A stretch of 64,000 nt of DNA, from the NCBI RefSeq assembly GCF_000835165.1, contig NZ_CP007790.1:1426001-1490000 (forward strand), given 5' to 3'. The notes beneath the pieces were generated by a model. The model was not told the origin of the DNA and ran no database searches. It saw only the letters and a program-made list of their open reading frames with translations. The position numbers were made by a program, and so were the translations under genes. This DNA comes from Corynebacterium marinum DSM 44953 (GTDB lineage: Bacteria; Actinomycetota; Actinomycetes; Mycobacteriales; Mycobacteriaceae). Shown in pieces: positions 19,860-30,153 of this stretch. Position 1 is the stretch's first letter; each line of letters begins with the position of its first letter.

Positions 19860-21059
19860 GTGCGAAGACTCTCCTCAGTGCCTCTGGTGTGGCTCGGCTG
19901 GATCCTGGCTCGCCTGGCGCTCACCGGCCTCATCCTGGTGCAACCGCACCCGCTGGGCGACGTGCATTACTACCACCGGGGCCTGTTCGGTGACGATCCC
20001 TCGGCTATGACCGAGTACCCGGACGCCGGCGTCTGGCCGGTCCGGCTGCTGGGACTGGTCACCGGCCCCGACGTGACGGGCTTCCTCATCGGCTTCGCCG
20101 TGATGATGGCGCTTGTCGACGCCGCCTTCCTCGCCCTCCTCCTCACCCTCGGCCGCGAACGCCGCTTCCGCGCCGCGTGGTTCTGGGTGGTGTTCGGCAC
20201 GGCGGCCGGGCAGGTGTTCTGGCTTCGCCTGGACCTGTTCCCCGGCGTGCTGGTGGGCGGGTACGCCGCCCTGCTGTTCATCCGCCCGGCCTGGGCATCG
20301 GCGGTTCTCGCCCTGGCGACCGCCGTGAAACTGTGGCCGGGGGTGCTCGCCGCCGGCCTGGTCGGCGCGGTGCGGCGGTCGGACACGTGGGTGCGGCTGC
20401 TCGTCTTCTTCGGCACGCTGGCCGCCCTGGTGGGCGTCACATGGGCGACCTCGGGCCTGGACCGGCTCCTCAGCCCGTTGACGTACCAGGGCGACCGGGG
20501 CATCCAGATCGAGTCGCTGGCTGCCACACCGTTCCTCGTCAGCGAATTCCGGGAGCCGGGCCGGTACTGGACCGGTTACGCCGCCTCGAAGAGCTTCGAG
20601 ATCGCCGGCCCAGGAACCGCCGCGGCATCCACGGTCGTGGACGTCGCGATGGGCGCCGTCCTGTTGCTCGCCGTCGCGTGGGCGGTGCGGAATCTGATGG
20701 CAGGCCGGTGGAGCCCCTCCCCCACGCTGGCGTTTTCGCTGCTGCTGGTGCTGCTGCTGATCGCGACCAACAAGGTGTTCTCCCCGCAGTACATCGTGTG
20801 GGTGGGCCCGATCCTGGCGGTGGCCCTCTACGCCACGCGTTCCCGTCTGGTGCCCGTGATGGCGCTGCTGACAGTGCTCGCCGCGGGCCTGGGAACCTGG
20901 ATCTACCCCTTCAACTACGACCCGTTATGGCTGGGCCCGGCGGAGGCCGGCACCGAGATCACCGTTCTGGCGGTACGAAACGTGATCGTCGTGCTGCTCA
21001 CGTTGCTGGCTGCGGCGTGGCTGGTGCAGGAGAGCCGGCGGACGTACGGTCCCCGCTGA
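19860..21059 (+). CDS. GT87/DUF2029-type polyprenol-phosphate-sugar glycosyltransferase
   Basis: A 399-residue multispan membrane protein (about ten helices) with a GTG start. The first extracytoplasmic loop carries the acidic cluster typical of GT-C enzymes (PLGDVHYYHRGLFGDD), followed by the helix-rich DUF2029 body including FSPQYIVWVGPILAV. Related enzymes add mannose or arabinose from decaprenyl-phosphate sugars to lipoglycans. The sugar and acceptor are not resolvable here. Its 3' end overlaps the converging next gene by 62 bp. Confidence 0.75.
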   Translation: MRRLSSVPLVWLGWILARLALTGLILVQPHPLGDVHYYHRGLFGDDPSAMTEYPDAGVWPVRLLGLVTGPDVTGFLIGFAVMMALVDAAFLALLLTLGRERRFRAAWFWVVFGTAAGQVFWLRLDLFPGVLVGGYAALLFIRPAWASAVLALATAVKLWPGVLAAGLVGAVRRSDTWVRLLVFFGTLAALVGVTWATSGLDRLLSPLTYQGDRGIQIESLAATPFLVSEFREPGRYWTGYAASKSFEIAGPGTAAASTVVDVAMGAVLLLAVAWAVRNLMAGRWSPSPTLAFSLLLVLLLIATNKVFSPQYIVWVGPILAVALYATRSRLVPVMALLTVLAAGLGTWIYPFNYDPLWLGPAEAGTEITVLAVRNVIVVLLTLLAAAWLVQESRRTYGPR

Positions 21060-21513
21060 CCGTGCAGGATCCGTCGGCGCACCCGTCCATCTTCGAGCGC
21101 CACTTCCACACGACGGAGGCGAGCAGCAGCACGAGCGACAGGGCGGCGACGTAGGGCTGGGCGGGCGCCCACAGGCCCATCGCGCCGGAGGTGCCGAGCA
21201 TCAGCAGCACCAGCTTGTTGCACACCGGGCACGCCACGGCGAACCAGGCGGCGAACACGCCCGCGCTCATCAGCCCGCTGCGTTCCGGCCTATCCTGTGC
21301 CGTGCCGCGGCCGATGCTGAACCAGGCGCCGGTGAGCAGGGCAGTCGCCCCGAGAACCGGGTATTCCCACCACCGCACGGGCACCTCGCGCCCGAATACC
21401 GGGGTCGGGATGATGTCGGTGGGGATGCCGATGAACAGCACGGTGAGTGCTGCCGCGAGGAGCCCGTAGAGGGGAAGGATGGTCCGGCCGCGCCAGATGA
21501 GCATGCGCCCCAT
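20998..21513 (-). CDS. hypothetical four/five-helix membrane protein with a CPVC motif
   Basis: A 171-residue protein beginning MGRMLIWRGRTILPLYG (ATG at 21504 is an alternative). It has helices near residues 10-30, 45-62, 83-100 and 110-130. A CPVCNK motif lies inside or next to the third helix (FAVACPVCNKLVLLMLG), suggesting thiol redox or metal binding as in VKOR- or DoxX-like membrane proteins, though no family is certain. The C-terminus has a second Cys pair (DGCADGSCTV). The 3' end overlaps the opposing glycosyltransferase gene. Confidence 0.65.
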   Translation of the reverse strand: MGRMLIWRGRTILPLYGLLAAALTVLFIGIPTDIIPTPVFGREVPVRWWEYPVLGATALLTGAWFSIGRGTAQDRPERSGLMSAGVFAAWFAVACPVCNKLVLLMLGTSGAMGLWAPAQPYVAALSLVLLLASVVWKWRSKMDGCADGSCTVSGDRTSAGSPAPATPQPAT

Positions 21514-21543
21514 GATGCCAATACCCCGCCCGGTATGCAAGGG

Positions 21544-21990
21544 TCAGGAGTAGTAGGCGAAGAACTCCGGCAACGGCGCAGTGCCGCCCAGCCGCAGCAA
21601 CCGGACCATGGGCCGCAGCCGGAGGTCCCGCGTGTCGGCCACCGCGTCATTGTAGAAGCGGTGTGCCAGCTGGACGCGCACCTCGGCGTCCACGAGCTGG
21701 GCCGGCAGGTCGTCGCCCAACGGGACCAGGGCGTCGGAGAGGTCGCGCTCTCGGGCGGCGCGGTCCTCGAAACCGCCCTGCACCAGCGGCTCCGCCTCCG
21801 CAGCCGAGGCGAGGGAGTGGGTCCCGGGCAGCAGCGCCGCGATCACCGCCGCGCGCCGGTCCAGGGCCGCCTGCAGCGCCGCCAGCGCCGCGTCCGTGCG
21901 GATGTGCAGCCGGTTGAGCCGCTGGGCGGTGTAGAACCCCCACAAGGTCACGGCGGTGACGGCGACCGCCAGCAGAATCCACCAGACCAT
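21544..21990 (-). CDS. LemA-like membrane protein
   Basis: A 148-residue protein. Helix 1 (MVWWILLAVAVTAVTLWGFY) is followed by a long alpha-helical region resembling LemA (RLHIRTDAALAALQAALDRRAAVIAALLP, then VQLAHRFYNDAVADTRDLR). The ATG at 21990 overlaps the pimA TGA (TGATG), so it is translationally coupled to pimA. The homologue next to pimA is conserved in mycolata. The role is unknown, and a link to PIM or lipoglycan assembly is inferred from the operon only. Confidence 0.75.
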   Translation of the reverse strand: MVWWILLAVAVTAVTLWGFYTAQRLNRLHIRTDAALAALQAALDRRAAVIAALLPGTHSLASAAEAEPLVQGGFEDRAARERDLSDALVPLGDDLPAQLVDAEVRVQLAHRFYNDAVADTRDLRLRPMVRLLRLGGTAPLPEFFAYYS

Positions 21991-23060
21991 CACTCCACCC
22001 CCACCACGGTGCCGTCGGCGACGGTCTCGTAGACGGTGAGCACGTCGTGGGCGACGGTGTCCCAGTCGAAGCGCCGGGCACGCCGCTCCCCGGCGGCAAC
22101 CAGCCGGGCGCGGGCGGCGGGGTCGTCGACCAGCAGGCGGAGTTTATCGGCCAGGTCGACGGCGTTGCCCATCTCGAAGAGCAGCCCGGCGTCGTCGACC
22201 ACCGCGGCGAAGGCCTCGAGGTCGCTGGCGACGACCGCGCATCCCGCGGCCATCGCCTCCACGAGGACGATCCCGAAACTCTCTCCCCCGGTGTTGGGTG
22301 CGACGTAGATGTCGGCCCGCCCGAGGATCTCGATCTTCTCCGCGTCGCTGACCCGGCCGACGAAATCCACGCCCGGCACCTGGCGCGCCCGCCCACCGCC
22401 GATGACGGTCACGCGGACCTCCCGGTCGAGGAACTCGAGCGCGCGGAGCAGGATGTCCAGCCCCTTGCGCGACTCGTCCAGCCGGCCGAGGAAGACGATC
22501 TCCACCGGCCCCTCCGAAGGCCGGCGGGCGGCGGCGAAACTGGCGGTGTCCACCCCGTTGGGGATGAGCACCGGGTCCCCGCCCAGCTGTTCCACCTGCC
22601 AGCGGCGGGCCATCTCGGACACGGCGATGCCGCCCCGGATCTTCTCCAGCGCGGGACGCAGCAGCGGCCGCGCGAGCAGCAGCAGGAACGACCCCGCGGA
22701 GGAGGCGTGGTACGTGGCCACGATCGGCCCCGTGGCCATCCACAGCGCCGCCAGGGAGTAGCTGGGGGAATTGGGCTCGTGGATGTGGAGGACGTCGAAC
22801 CGCCCGCCGGTGATGAACTCGCGGACCTTCGCCCGCACCACCGGGCCGAACGTCAGACGGGCGACGGAACCGTTGTAGCGGACGGGTACGCTGCGCCCGC
22901 CGCGGGTGACGTAATCGGGCAGCTCCGCCTTGTCCGAGGCCGGACCCAGCACCTCCACATGGTGGCCCTGGGAGATGAGCACCTCCGCCAGGTCGAGGAT
23001 GTGCGCCTGCACCCCGCCGGGCTGGTCGAAGGAGTACGGGCAGACGATACCGACGCGCAC
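21990..23060 (-). CDS. pimA: phosphatidylinositol alpha-mannosyltransferase
   Basis: GT4 enzyme that transfers the first mannose from GDP-mannose to phosphatidylinositol at the cytosolic membrane face. It has 356 residues and a GTG start giving VRVGIVCPYSFDQPGGVQAH, the PimA N-terminus. It shows LHIHEPNSPSYS, RLDESRKGLDIL (nucleotide-binding Arg/Lys) and the E-x7-E motif ESFGIVLVEAM. The start overlaps the acyltransferase stop by one base (TAGTG). It forms the thrS-HIT-pgsA-patA-pimA-lemA-like run, the standard mycolata PIM operon. Confidence 0.96.
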   Translation of the reverse strand: MRVGIVCPYSFDQPGGVQAHILDLAEVLISQGHHVEVLGPASDKAELPDYVTRGGRSVPVRYNGSVARLTFGPVVRAKVREFITGGRFDVLHIHEPNSPSYSLAALWMATGPIVATYHASSAGSFLLLLARPLLRPALEKIRGGIAVSEMARRWQVEQLGGDPVLIPNGVDTASFAAARRPSEGPVEIVFLGRLDESRKGLDILLRALEFLDREVRVTVIGGGRARQVPGVDFVGRVSDAEKIEILGRADIYVAPNTGGESFGIVLVEAMAAGCAVVASDLEAFAAVVDDAGLLFEMGNAVDLADKLRLLVDDPAARARLVAAGERRARRFDWDTVAHDVLTVYETVADGTVVGVE

Positions 23061-23944
23061 TAGACCCCGCCCCGCTTCTTCGCGTCCGCCGGCCACAGCG
23101 GCTGCAGCATGTGCCAGTCCGCCGGGTGCTCCGCGATGTTCACTGCGAACCGGTCGGCCACGCGCTGCACCGATTTTTCGGGCGTGTCCGCCTCGATCTC
23201 CTCCGACACGGACATTCCCCACCCGTCCCCGGTGAACCAGCAGTGCGCCACATGCAGGGCGGCGCCGGTGTCCAGGGCCAGGCGGGCCGCCCCCGCGGGC
23301 ATGGTGGTCCGCTCGCCGAAGAAGTCGACCTCCACTCCCCTGCGCCGGAGGTCGCGCTCACCCAGCAGGGCCACGATTCCCCCCTCCTGCAGCACCTCGC
23401 GCAGACGCGGGTACGGGGGCGTGCCGCCCGCATGGGCCAGCACCTCGAACCCCAGGGATTCCCGGTAGTCGACGAAGGCGTCGTAGAGCACCTCCGGCTT
23501 CAGCCGCTCGGCGACGGTGGTGATTGCGCCGTAGCGGCGCACCACGAACATCCCCGCCATGTCCCAGTTCCCCGAGTGCGGCAGGGTGAGGACCACTCCC
23601 CGGCCCGAGCTGTGGGAAGCGTCCAGATGCTCGAGTCCGACGAAACCACGCGTCAGCCGGGCGTCCAGGTCGAGGTCGTCCTTGATGGCGGGCAGGCGGA
23701 ACGCCTCCCGCCAGTACCGGGCGTACGAACGCACCGAATCACGCACCAGTTCAGCGGTGACGTTTTCCGCCCCCACCACCCGGGTGAGGTTCCGGCGCAG
23801 CATCTCCATCCCGCGGCCGTGGCCGGAGGCGTAGTCCGCGCCGAGGTTGAACAGCGGCTCCGCGAGCTGATCCGGAAGATGGCGGACCAGTTTCCAGCCC
23901 GCCAGGTAGCCCAGGGCCGCCGGGTCGAGATCGCGTAGGTTCAT
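23060..23944 (-). CDS. phosphatidylinositol mannoside acyltransferase (PatA-like)
   Basis: A 294-residue LpxL/HtrB-superfamily acyltransferase that adds a fatty acid to the 6-position of the first mannose of PIM. The catalytic HX4D motif is seen in TLPHSGNWDMAG. ERDLRRRGVEVDFFGE and PAGAARLALDTGAALH are the typical second and third blocks. ATG at 23944 overlaps the pgsA stop (ATGA), and the stop overlaps pimA. The role follows from operon position plus motifs. Confidence 0.93.
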   Translation of the reverse strand: MNLRDLDPAALGYLAGWKLVRHLPDQLAEPLFNLGADYASGHGRGMEMLRRNLTRVVGAENVTAELVRDSVRSYARYWREAFRLPAIKDDLDLDARLTRGFVGLEHLDASHSSGRGVVLTLPHSGNWDMAGMFVVRRYGAITTVAERLKPEVLYDAFVDYRESLGFEVLAHAGGTPPYPRLREVLQEGGIVALLGERDLRRRGVEVDFFGERTTMPAGAARLALDTGAALHVAHCWFTGDGWGMSVSEEIEADTPEKSVQRVADRFAVNIAEHPADWHMLQPLWPADAKKRGGV

Positions 23945-24609
23945 CGCGCGTTGGCCCCCATCGGATCCGAATCCCGGGTGCCGGGCGGCGGGGCGATGCG
24001 GTCCTCCGCCTGCCGGTCGCGCGACGCCGTGTACAGGCGCTGGAGCACGGTGTACACCGACCCGGCAGCCAGCGCCCAGATCGCCACGTCGATGGCGTAG
24101 GGCACACCCAGGCCCTGCAGCCCGAGGCCCGTCAGGCCGAGGATCAGGCGCTCCGGCCGCTCGACCAGGCCGCCGACGATGCGGAAGCCGCTGGCCTCGC
24201 CGCGCGCCTTGACGTAGCTGATCACCTGGGAGGCCACCAGCACCACGAAGGAGGCGACGATGAGCGAGGGGTGCGGCTGGTAACTGAAGATCAGCCACCA
24301 GGTGATCGCGGCGAAGAGGGCGCCGTCCGTGATCCGGTCGCAGGTGGCGTCGAGAGTGGCGCCGAACTTGGTCCCCCCGCCGCGCAGGCGGGCCATCGTG
24401 CCGTCGACCATGTCGAAGGCGGTGAAGACTGCGGAGGCCACCGCCGCCCACACCAGGTGGCCGGCCGGGATGAGCAGCACAGCGATACCCATGGTCACCA
24501 CAGTGCCGATGACCGTGACCATGTTCGGGGTCAGGCCGATACGCAGCAGGCCGCGGGCCACAGGCTCCACGACGATCGATGCCGGCCTACGGCCGCGGGT
24601 ACTAAGCAC
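23941..24609 (-). CDS. pgsA: phosphatidylinositol phosphate synthase (CDP-alcohol phosphatidyltransferase)
   Basis: Transfers the phosphatidyl group from CDP-diacylglycerol to inositol phosphate in PI synthesis. It has 222 residues. The family signature D-x2-DG-x2-AR-x8-G-x3-D-x3-D is complete, starting DMVDGTMAR and ending GATLDATCD. About five membrane helices are present. GTG at 24609 overlaps the HIT gene stop by 8 bp. A hydrophilic tail of about 25 residues is present. Confidence 0.93.
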   Translation of the reverse strand: MLSTRGRRPASIVVEPVARGLLRIGLTPNMVTVIGTVVTMGIAVLLIPAGHLVWAAVASAVFTAFDMVDGTMARLRGGGTKFGATLDATCDRITDGALFAAITWWLIFSYQPHPSLIVASFVVLVASQVISYVKARGEASGFRIVGGLVERPERLILGLTGLGLQGLGVPYAIDVAIWALAAGSVYTVLQRLYTASRDRQAEDRIAPPPGTRDSDPMGANAR

Positions 24610-25169
24610 GGGCGACCTCCACCCATGCGTCCGCGAGGAGTACGCGGGTGTCGCGGAGCAGCTGCGGCAGCACCTTCGTCCCGTCGAGGATGGTGAGGAA
24701 GTTGGCGTCGCCCGGCCAGCGGGGAACGACATGCATGTGCAGGTGATTGCCCACCGAGCCGCCCGACGCCTTGCCCAGGTTGAATCCGACGTTGATGCCC
24801 TCCGGCCGGGAGACCTTCTTCAGCACCTTCACGGCCGTGGTGACGAAGCTCATCAGCTCCGTCCTCTCCTCCGCCGTGAGGTCCTCCAGCTCGGCGACCT
24901 GACGGTACGGGATCACCATGAGGTGGCCCGCGTTGTAGGGGTACAGGTTGAGGATCGCGTAGACCAGCTCTCCCCGGGCGACGATCAGCGCGTCCTCATC
25001 AGACATCTTCGGCGCCTCGACGAAGGGTTCGTGCGGCTGGCCCGAACCCTGCGGCGGGCGCTTCTTGATGTAACCCATCCGGTACGGCGCCCACAGCCGG
25101 GTCAACCCGTCCGGCTCGCCGACACCGGTGTCGGTCCAGGTCTGCCCGGCGGACTCCCCGGCAGTCTCC

Positions 25170-25192
<23 letters not shown>
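24602..25192 (-). CDS. HIT-family nucleotide-binding hydrolase/phosphorylase
   Basis: A 196-residue HIT protein with the triad [10 protein letters not shown] (H-x-H-x-H). The upstream [16 protein letters not shown] block is typical of the actinobacterial Ap4A-phosphorylase/hydrolase-like group encoded beside pgsA. The start at 25192 overlaps the thrS end by 23 bp. A shorter start near the conserved [12 protein letters not shown] segment is possible. Confidence 0.88.
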
Positions 25193-27224
<2,032 letters not shown>

Positions 27225-27388
27225 GGGCGTGCTGCGCTCCTTAACTTGCGCTCACGCAGACAGCGGCATACCTGGCCGCTGCCTGCACAACATGACGGGC
27301 ACGGCTGCGCATGGCGCAGTCGCTGCGCAACATACTACCCCGCGGGCGGGCGCCTTCCGGGAGTGACGTGGGGGTCAGGCGCCCGGGT

Positions 27389-28657
27389 TCAGGCGTCCTC
27401 GAGAAGCGACTGGGCCCAGAAGGCGTCCCGTCCGCGGCCGTCGGCGCTGGTTCCCGGCGGGACCCAGTACACCGCGGAACCGATGTGGGTGATCCACTCG
27501 TTGAGACGGTCTGCCTCGTCGAGGCGTCGCTGCACCGGGTCGTACTGCCGCACCGGGTCCTTCTGGAACGCCAGGAACACCAGGCCGGAGTTGGACAGCT
27601 GCTCCGAGCCGGGCTCCGGGGCGATGTCATAGTTGTAGGGCCGGCGGAGGAACTTCTGCTCCGGATGATCGTCGGGGGCCTTCGCGCGGAACATGTGGCT
27701 CTGCCGGTCGATGACGGGCAAGCCGTATTTGTCGGTGGCTTCGTAGTCCGGCGTGTCGAATTCCTTCTCGCCGGTCAAGGGTGCGCCGTTGTCCAGGCGG
27801 CGTCCCATGGACTCCTCACGGGATTTGCGGTCGAGCATCTCCCAGGTGTCCATGTTCATGTTGATGCGGCGCAGCACCATCGAGGTCGAGCCCTGCATCC
27901 AGGCTGGGCCGTCGTCTTTGATCCACACCTGTTCGTCGAAGGCCTCTCCTTCCCGCGGGTTGACGGTGCCGTCGACCTGGCCGAAGAGGTTGCGCGGTGT
28001 CTCGCTCTCCGCGCGGGCGCCGTCCGCGTTGAGGAAGCCCTGCTGCATCCACTGGACGCGCGCGTAGTCCGCGCCCGAACGCACCAGGTGGCGCGTCGCG
28101 TGCGAGAGCATGAGCGGGTCGTCGCTGCACACCTGGAGGACCAGGTCGGTCTGCCCCCACTTCGGGTCCAGCTGGTCGAGGTTGTACTCGGGCAACGGCT
28201 TAAGCCAGTCCGGGCGCTGCCCCTCAAGACCCGCGGCGTCGAAGACACTGGGCCCGAATCCGCAGGTGACGGTCAGGTTCGCGGGAGCCGCCACGAGCTC
28301 CGGCTCCAGGCTGCCCAACGGAACTTCGCCGGTGCACAACCGCCGGGAGTCCTCGGTCCAGGACCGCATCAGGCGGGTGACTCCGGCGCGGTCGACGCCG
28401 TCGGACAGGGTGAACCCGATGAGGTTGAGGTTCGCCTGCGCGGGAGTGGCGATACCCGCCTGGTGTTCCCCGTCGAAAGCCACGATCGCATCCTGCAGCC
28501 GCGTCTCGACGCCCGCCTGCCCGCCGTCGCTACCCTGCGCCATGCCGTTCGGCGGCGGCTCCGCCGCGCGGGCGCAACCGGCGAGGGCGGCTCCGCCGGC
28601 GGTGACGGACAACCCGGTGAGGAAACCACGACGGGACAACGGGGACATGACGGTCAT
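27389..28657 (-). CDS. Tat-exported DyP-type heme peroxidase (EfeB-like)
   Basis: A 422-residue dye-decolorising peroxidase. The Tat signal SRRGFLTG is followed by a hydrophobic stretch with a lipobox-like LAGC, so it is exported folded with heme and may be lipid-anchored. It has the GxxDG motif (GQVDGTVN) with the distal Asp, the probable proximal His in QSHMFRAKAP, and a distal Arg region near FLRRPYNYD. ATG at 28657 has AGGA five bases upstream. It is in one unit with the PCuAC and CopC-like genes. No EfeU permease is nearby. Confidence 0.92.
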   Translation of the reverse strand: MTVMSPLSRRGFLTGLSVTAGGAALAGCARAAEPPPNGMAQGSDGGQAGVETRLQDAIVAFDGEHQAGIATPAQANLNLIGFTLSDGVDRAGVTRLMRSWTEDSRRLCTGEVPLGSLEPELVAAPANLTVTCGFGPSVFDAAGLEGQRPDWLKPLPEYNLDQLDPKWGQTDLVLQVCSDDPLMLSHATRHLVRSGADYARVQWMQQGFLNADGARAESETPRNLFGQVDGTVNPREGEAFDEQVWIKDDGPAWMQGSTSMVLRRINMNMDTWEMLDRKSREESMGRRLDNGAPLTGEKEFDTPDYEATDKYGLPVIDRQSHMFRAKAPDDHPEQKFLRRPYNYDIAPEPGSEQLSNSGLVFLAFQKDPVRQYDPVQRRLDEADRLNEWITHIGSAVYWVPPGTSADGRGRDAFWAQSLLEDA

Positions 28658-28700
28658 CTACTTCCTGGGTGCTGGTGCGGGAGCTGGCGGGCGTCGGGGG

Positions 28701-29321
28701 CTAGTTCTGCTCTTCAGTCTCCATGCCGGACTGGTTCTGCTCCTGCTCCTGCATGCCGGACTGGTGGCCCATGAGGCCGCCGTCCTGGCTGTAGTCCTCG
28801 TCGCCCGGGTTCATGGTGCGGACCGGCAGATCCTCGACGTCGAAGGTGGAGCCGTCGGAAAGCTCGACGGTGATGTCGACGACGTCGCCGGCCGGGATCT
28901 CCTCCATGTAATCCATGATCATCATGTGGTCCCCGCCCGGGGCGAGCTCGTAGGTCTCACCGGCCGGGATGACGAAACCGCCCGGCTTCATCTGCATGAC
29001 GCCGTCCACGACCTCGTGGAGCTCATAAGCGGCGCCCTCGAAGTCGGACTCGAAACCGACGACGTTGATCTCTTCGTCCGTGCTGTTGGTGAAGGTGCCG
29101 AAGATGCCGGTCATCTCCTTGTCGGTGCCCTTTGCGCGGACGACACCCTCGGTGAAGGTGACGCCCTCGGCGGCTGCCTGTGCGGTGGTGGTCCCGGCGC
29201 TCTCGACCGCGGTGGTGGCGGTCGTGGTGGCTTCGGTGCCGCCCTCATCGGAGGTGCAGCCGGCCAGCGCGAGCGCGGAGACGGCGAGAACGGACAGTGC
29301 GATACGGCCTCGGGTGAACAT
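28701..29321 (-). CDS. PCuAC-type copper chaperone lipoprotein
   Basis: A 206-residue lipoprotein (lipobox LAGC at about residues 19-22) with a Thr/Ala linker and a PCuAC (DUF461) domain. The copper-binding pattern H-x-n-M-x-n-H-x-M is visible across ELHEVVDGVMQM and GGDHMMIMDY. PCuAC proteins deliver Cu(I) to extracytoplasmic cuproenzymes such as the cytochrome oxidase CuA site. The C-terminus is Met/His/Gln-rich (GGLMGHQSGMQEQEQ), a possible extra metal-binding tail. It lies between the DyP and CopC-like genes. Confidence 0.9.
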   Translation of the reverse strand: MFTRGRIALSVLAVSALALAGCTSDEGGTEATTTATTAVESAGTTTAQAAAEGVTFTEGVVRAKGTDKEMTGIFGTFTNSTDEEINVVGFESDFEGAAYELHEVVDGVMQMKPGGFVIPAGETYELAPGGDHMMIMDYMEEIPAGDVVDITVELSDGSTFDVEDLPVRTMNPGDEDYSQDGGLMGHQSGMQEQEQNQSGMETEEQN

Positions 29322-29324
29322 CGT

Positions 29325-29897
29325 TTACTCCTGTGTGGTGTTTCGGCCCCGGGCGATCATCATCGCGATGACGCCGAGGACGGCCAGTATGCCCACGCCC
29401 GCCAGGACCCAGGTGATGGGCCCCTCCGGCAGTCCCGTCGCCTCCGGCTGCTGGTCGGCGGAGACTTCGGTCTCCCCTTCCTGCTCTGCCGGAGCGGCAG
29501 CCCCACCGTTGTCGTCGGCCACCGAGAAGGTGGTCATGCCGCGGGTGGAGTGTCCGTCCGACGACGTGATCTGGAAGCCGAGGCGGTAGTCGCCGGCCCC
29601 CGGATCCACGTCCGCCGGGACGTCCAGGCTCACCAGGCGGCCGTCGACGAGAGGCTCGCCGGAGAAGAGGACCTCTTCGGAGGCGGCGTCGGAGACGGCG
29701 AAGGTGTTGAAGTCCTCCATCACATAGCCGGAGAATTCCAGCTCGATCCGGTCGGGGAACTCCTGGAGGACCTCCTTGTCGGCGGGGTTGCCGCCGATCA
29801 CCAGGTCATGTGCCAGCGCCGCCGGAGCAGACAGAACCAGGCCGGCTGTCACGGCTGCGGCAGCGGTCAGGGTCTGGAGCGGACGGGAACGGAACAT
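29325..29897 (-). CDS. CopC-domain copper-binding protein, membrane-anchored
   Basis: A 190-residue exported protein: signal peptide ending APAALAHD, so the mature chain begins with a His typical of CopC copper sites, then a CopC/YcnJ-type beta domain with SSDGHSTRG, a linker, and a C-terminal helix (ITWVLAGVGILAVLGVIAMMI). The start could also be GTG at 29903. It is the first gene of the CopC-PCuAC-DyP unit. Copper-responsive control is plausible but not proven by the sequence. Confidence 0.88.
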   Translation of the reverse strand: MFRSRPLQTLTAAAAVTAGLVLSAPAALAHDLVIGGNPADKEVLQEFPDRIELEFSGYVMEDFNTFAVSDAASEEVLFSGEPLVDGRLVSLDVPADVDPGAGDYRLGFQITSSDGHSTRGMTTFSVADDNGGAAAPAEQEGETEVSADQQPEATGLPEGPITWVLAGVGILAVLGVIAMMIARGRNTTQE

Positions 29898-30047
29898 GAA
29901 CACTGCGGAGATCCACCTTCGATGGAGAAAGAACTGCGGGACTGTGTGGGCATACGATACCCGCTCGGTGCGGGCATCATAAGAATTGTCGGAACGCGGA
30001 CCCACTTAGTTCCCGGTGTATCCCCTGCTGGGACCCCTTTTATTCAG

Positions 30048-30071
30048 TTGACGCAACCGCAATTGACGCAA
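30048..30071. repeat. TTGACGCAA direct repeat between copC-like and ktrA genes
   Basis: Two copies of TTGACGCAA (30048-30056 and 30063-30071), 15 bp apart, in the 256-bp spacer between the copC-like start and the ktrA stop. They could be a regulator site, possibly for the copper unit whose promoter should lie here. No other copy was noticed in the window. Confidence 0.45.
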
Positions 30072-30153
30072 TCAGGGCCGCAGCCTGGGACAATCGCGCC
30101 GTCTCCCCGGGCCTGTGAAATAGGACACCGTCGACAGCCCCGGGGTCCGGAGG

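Noticed and set aside
27225..27388. A T-box riboswitch before thrS
   Set aside because: No TGGNACCGCG-type antiterminator motif or specifier hairpin could be seen; only GC-rich inverted repeats.
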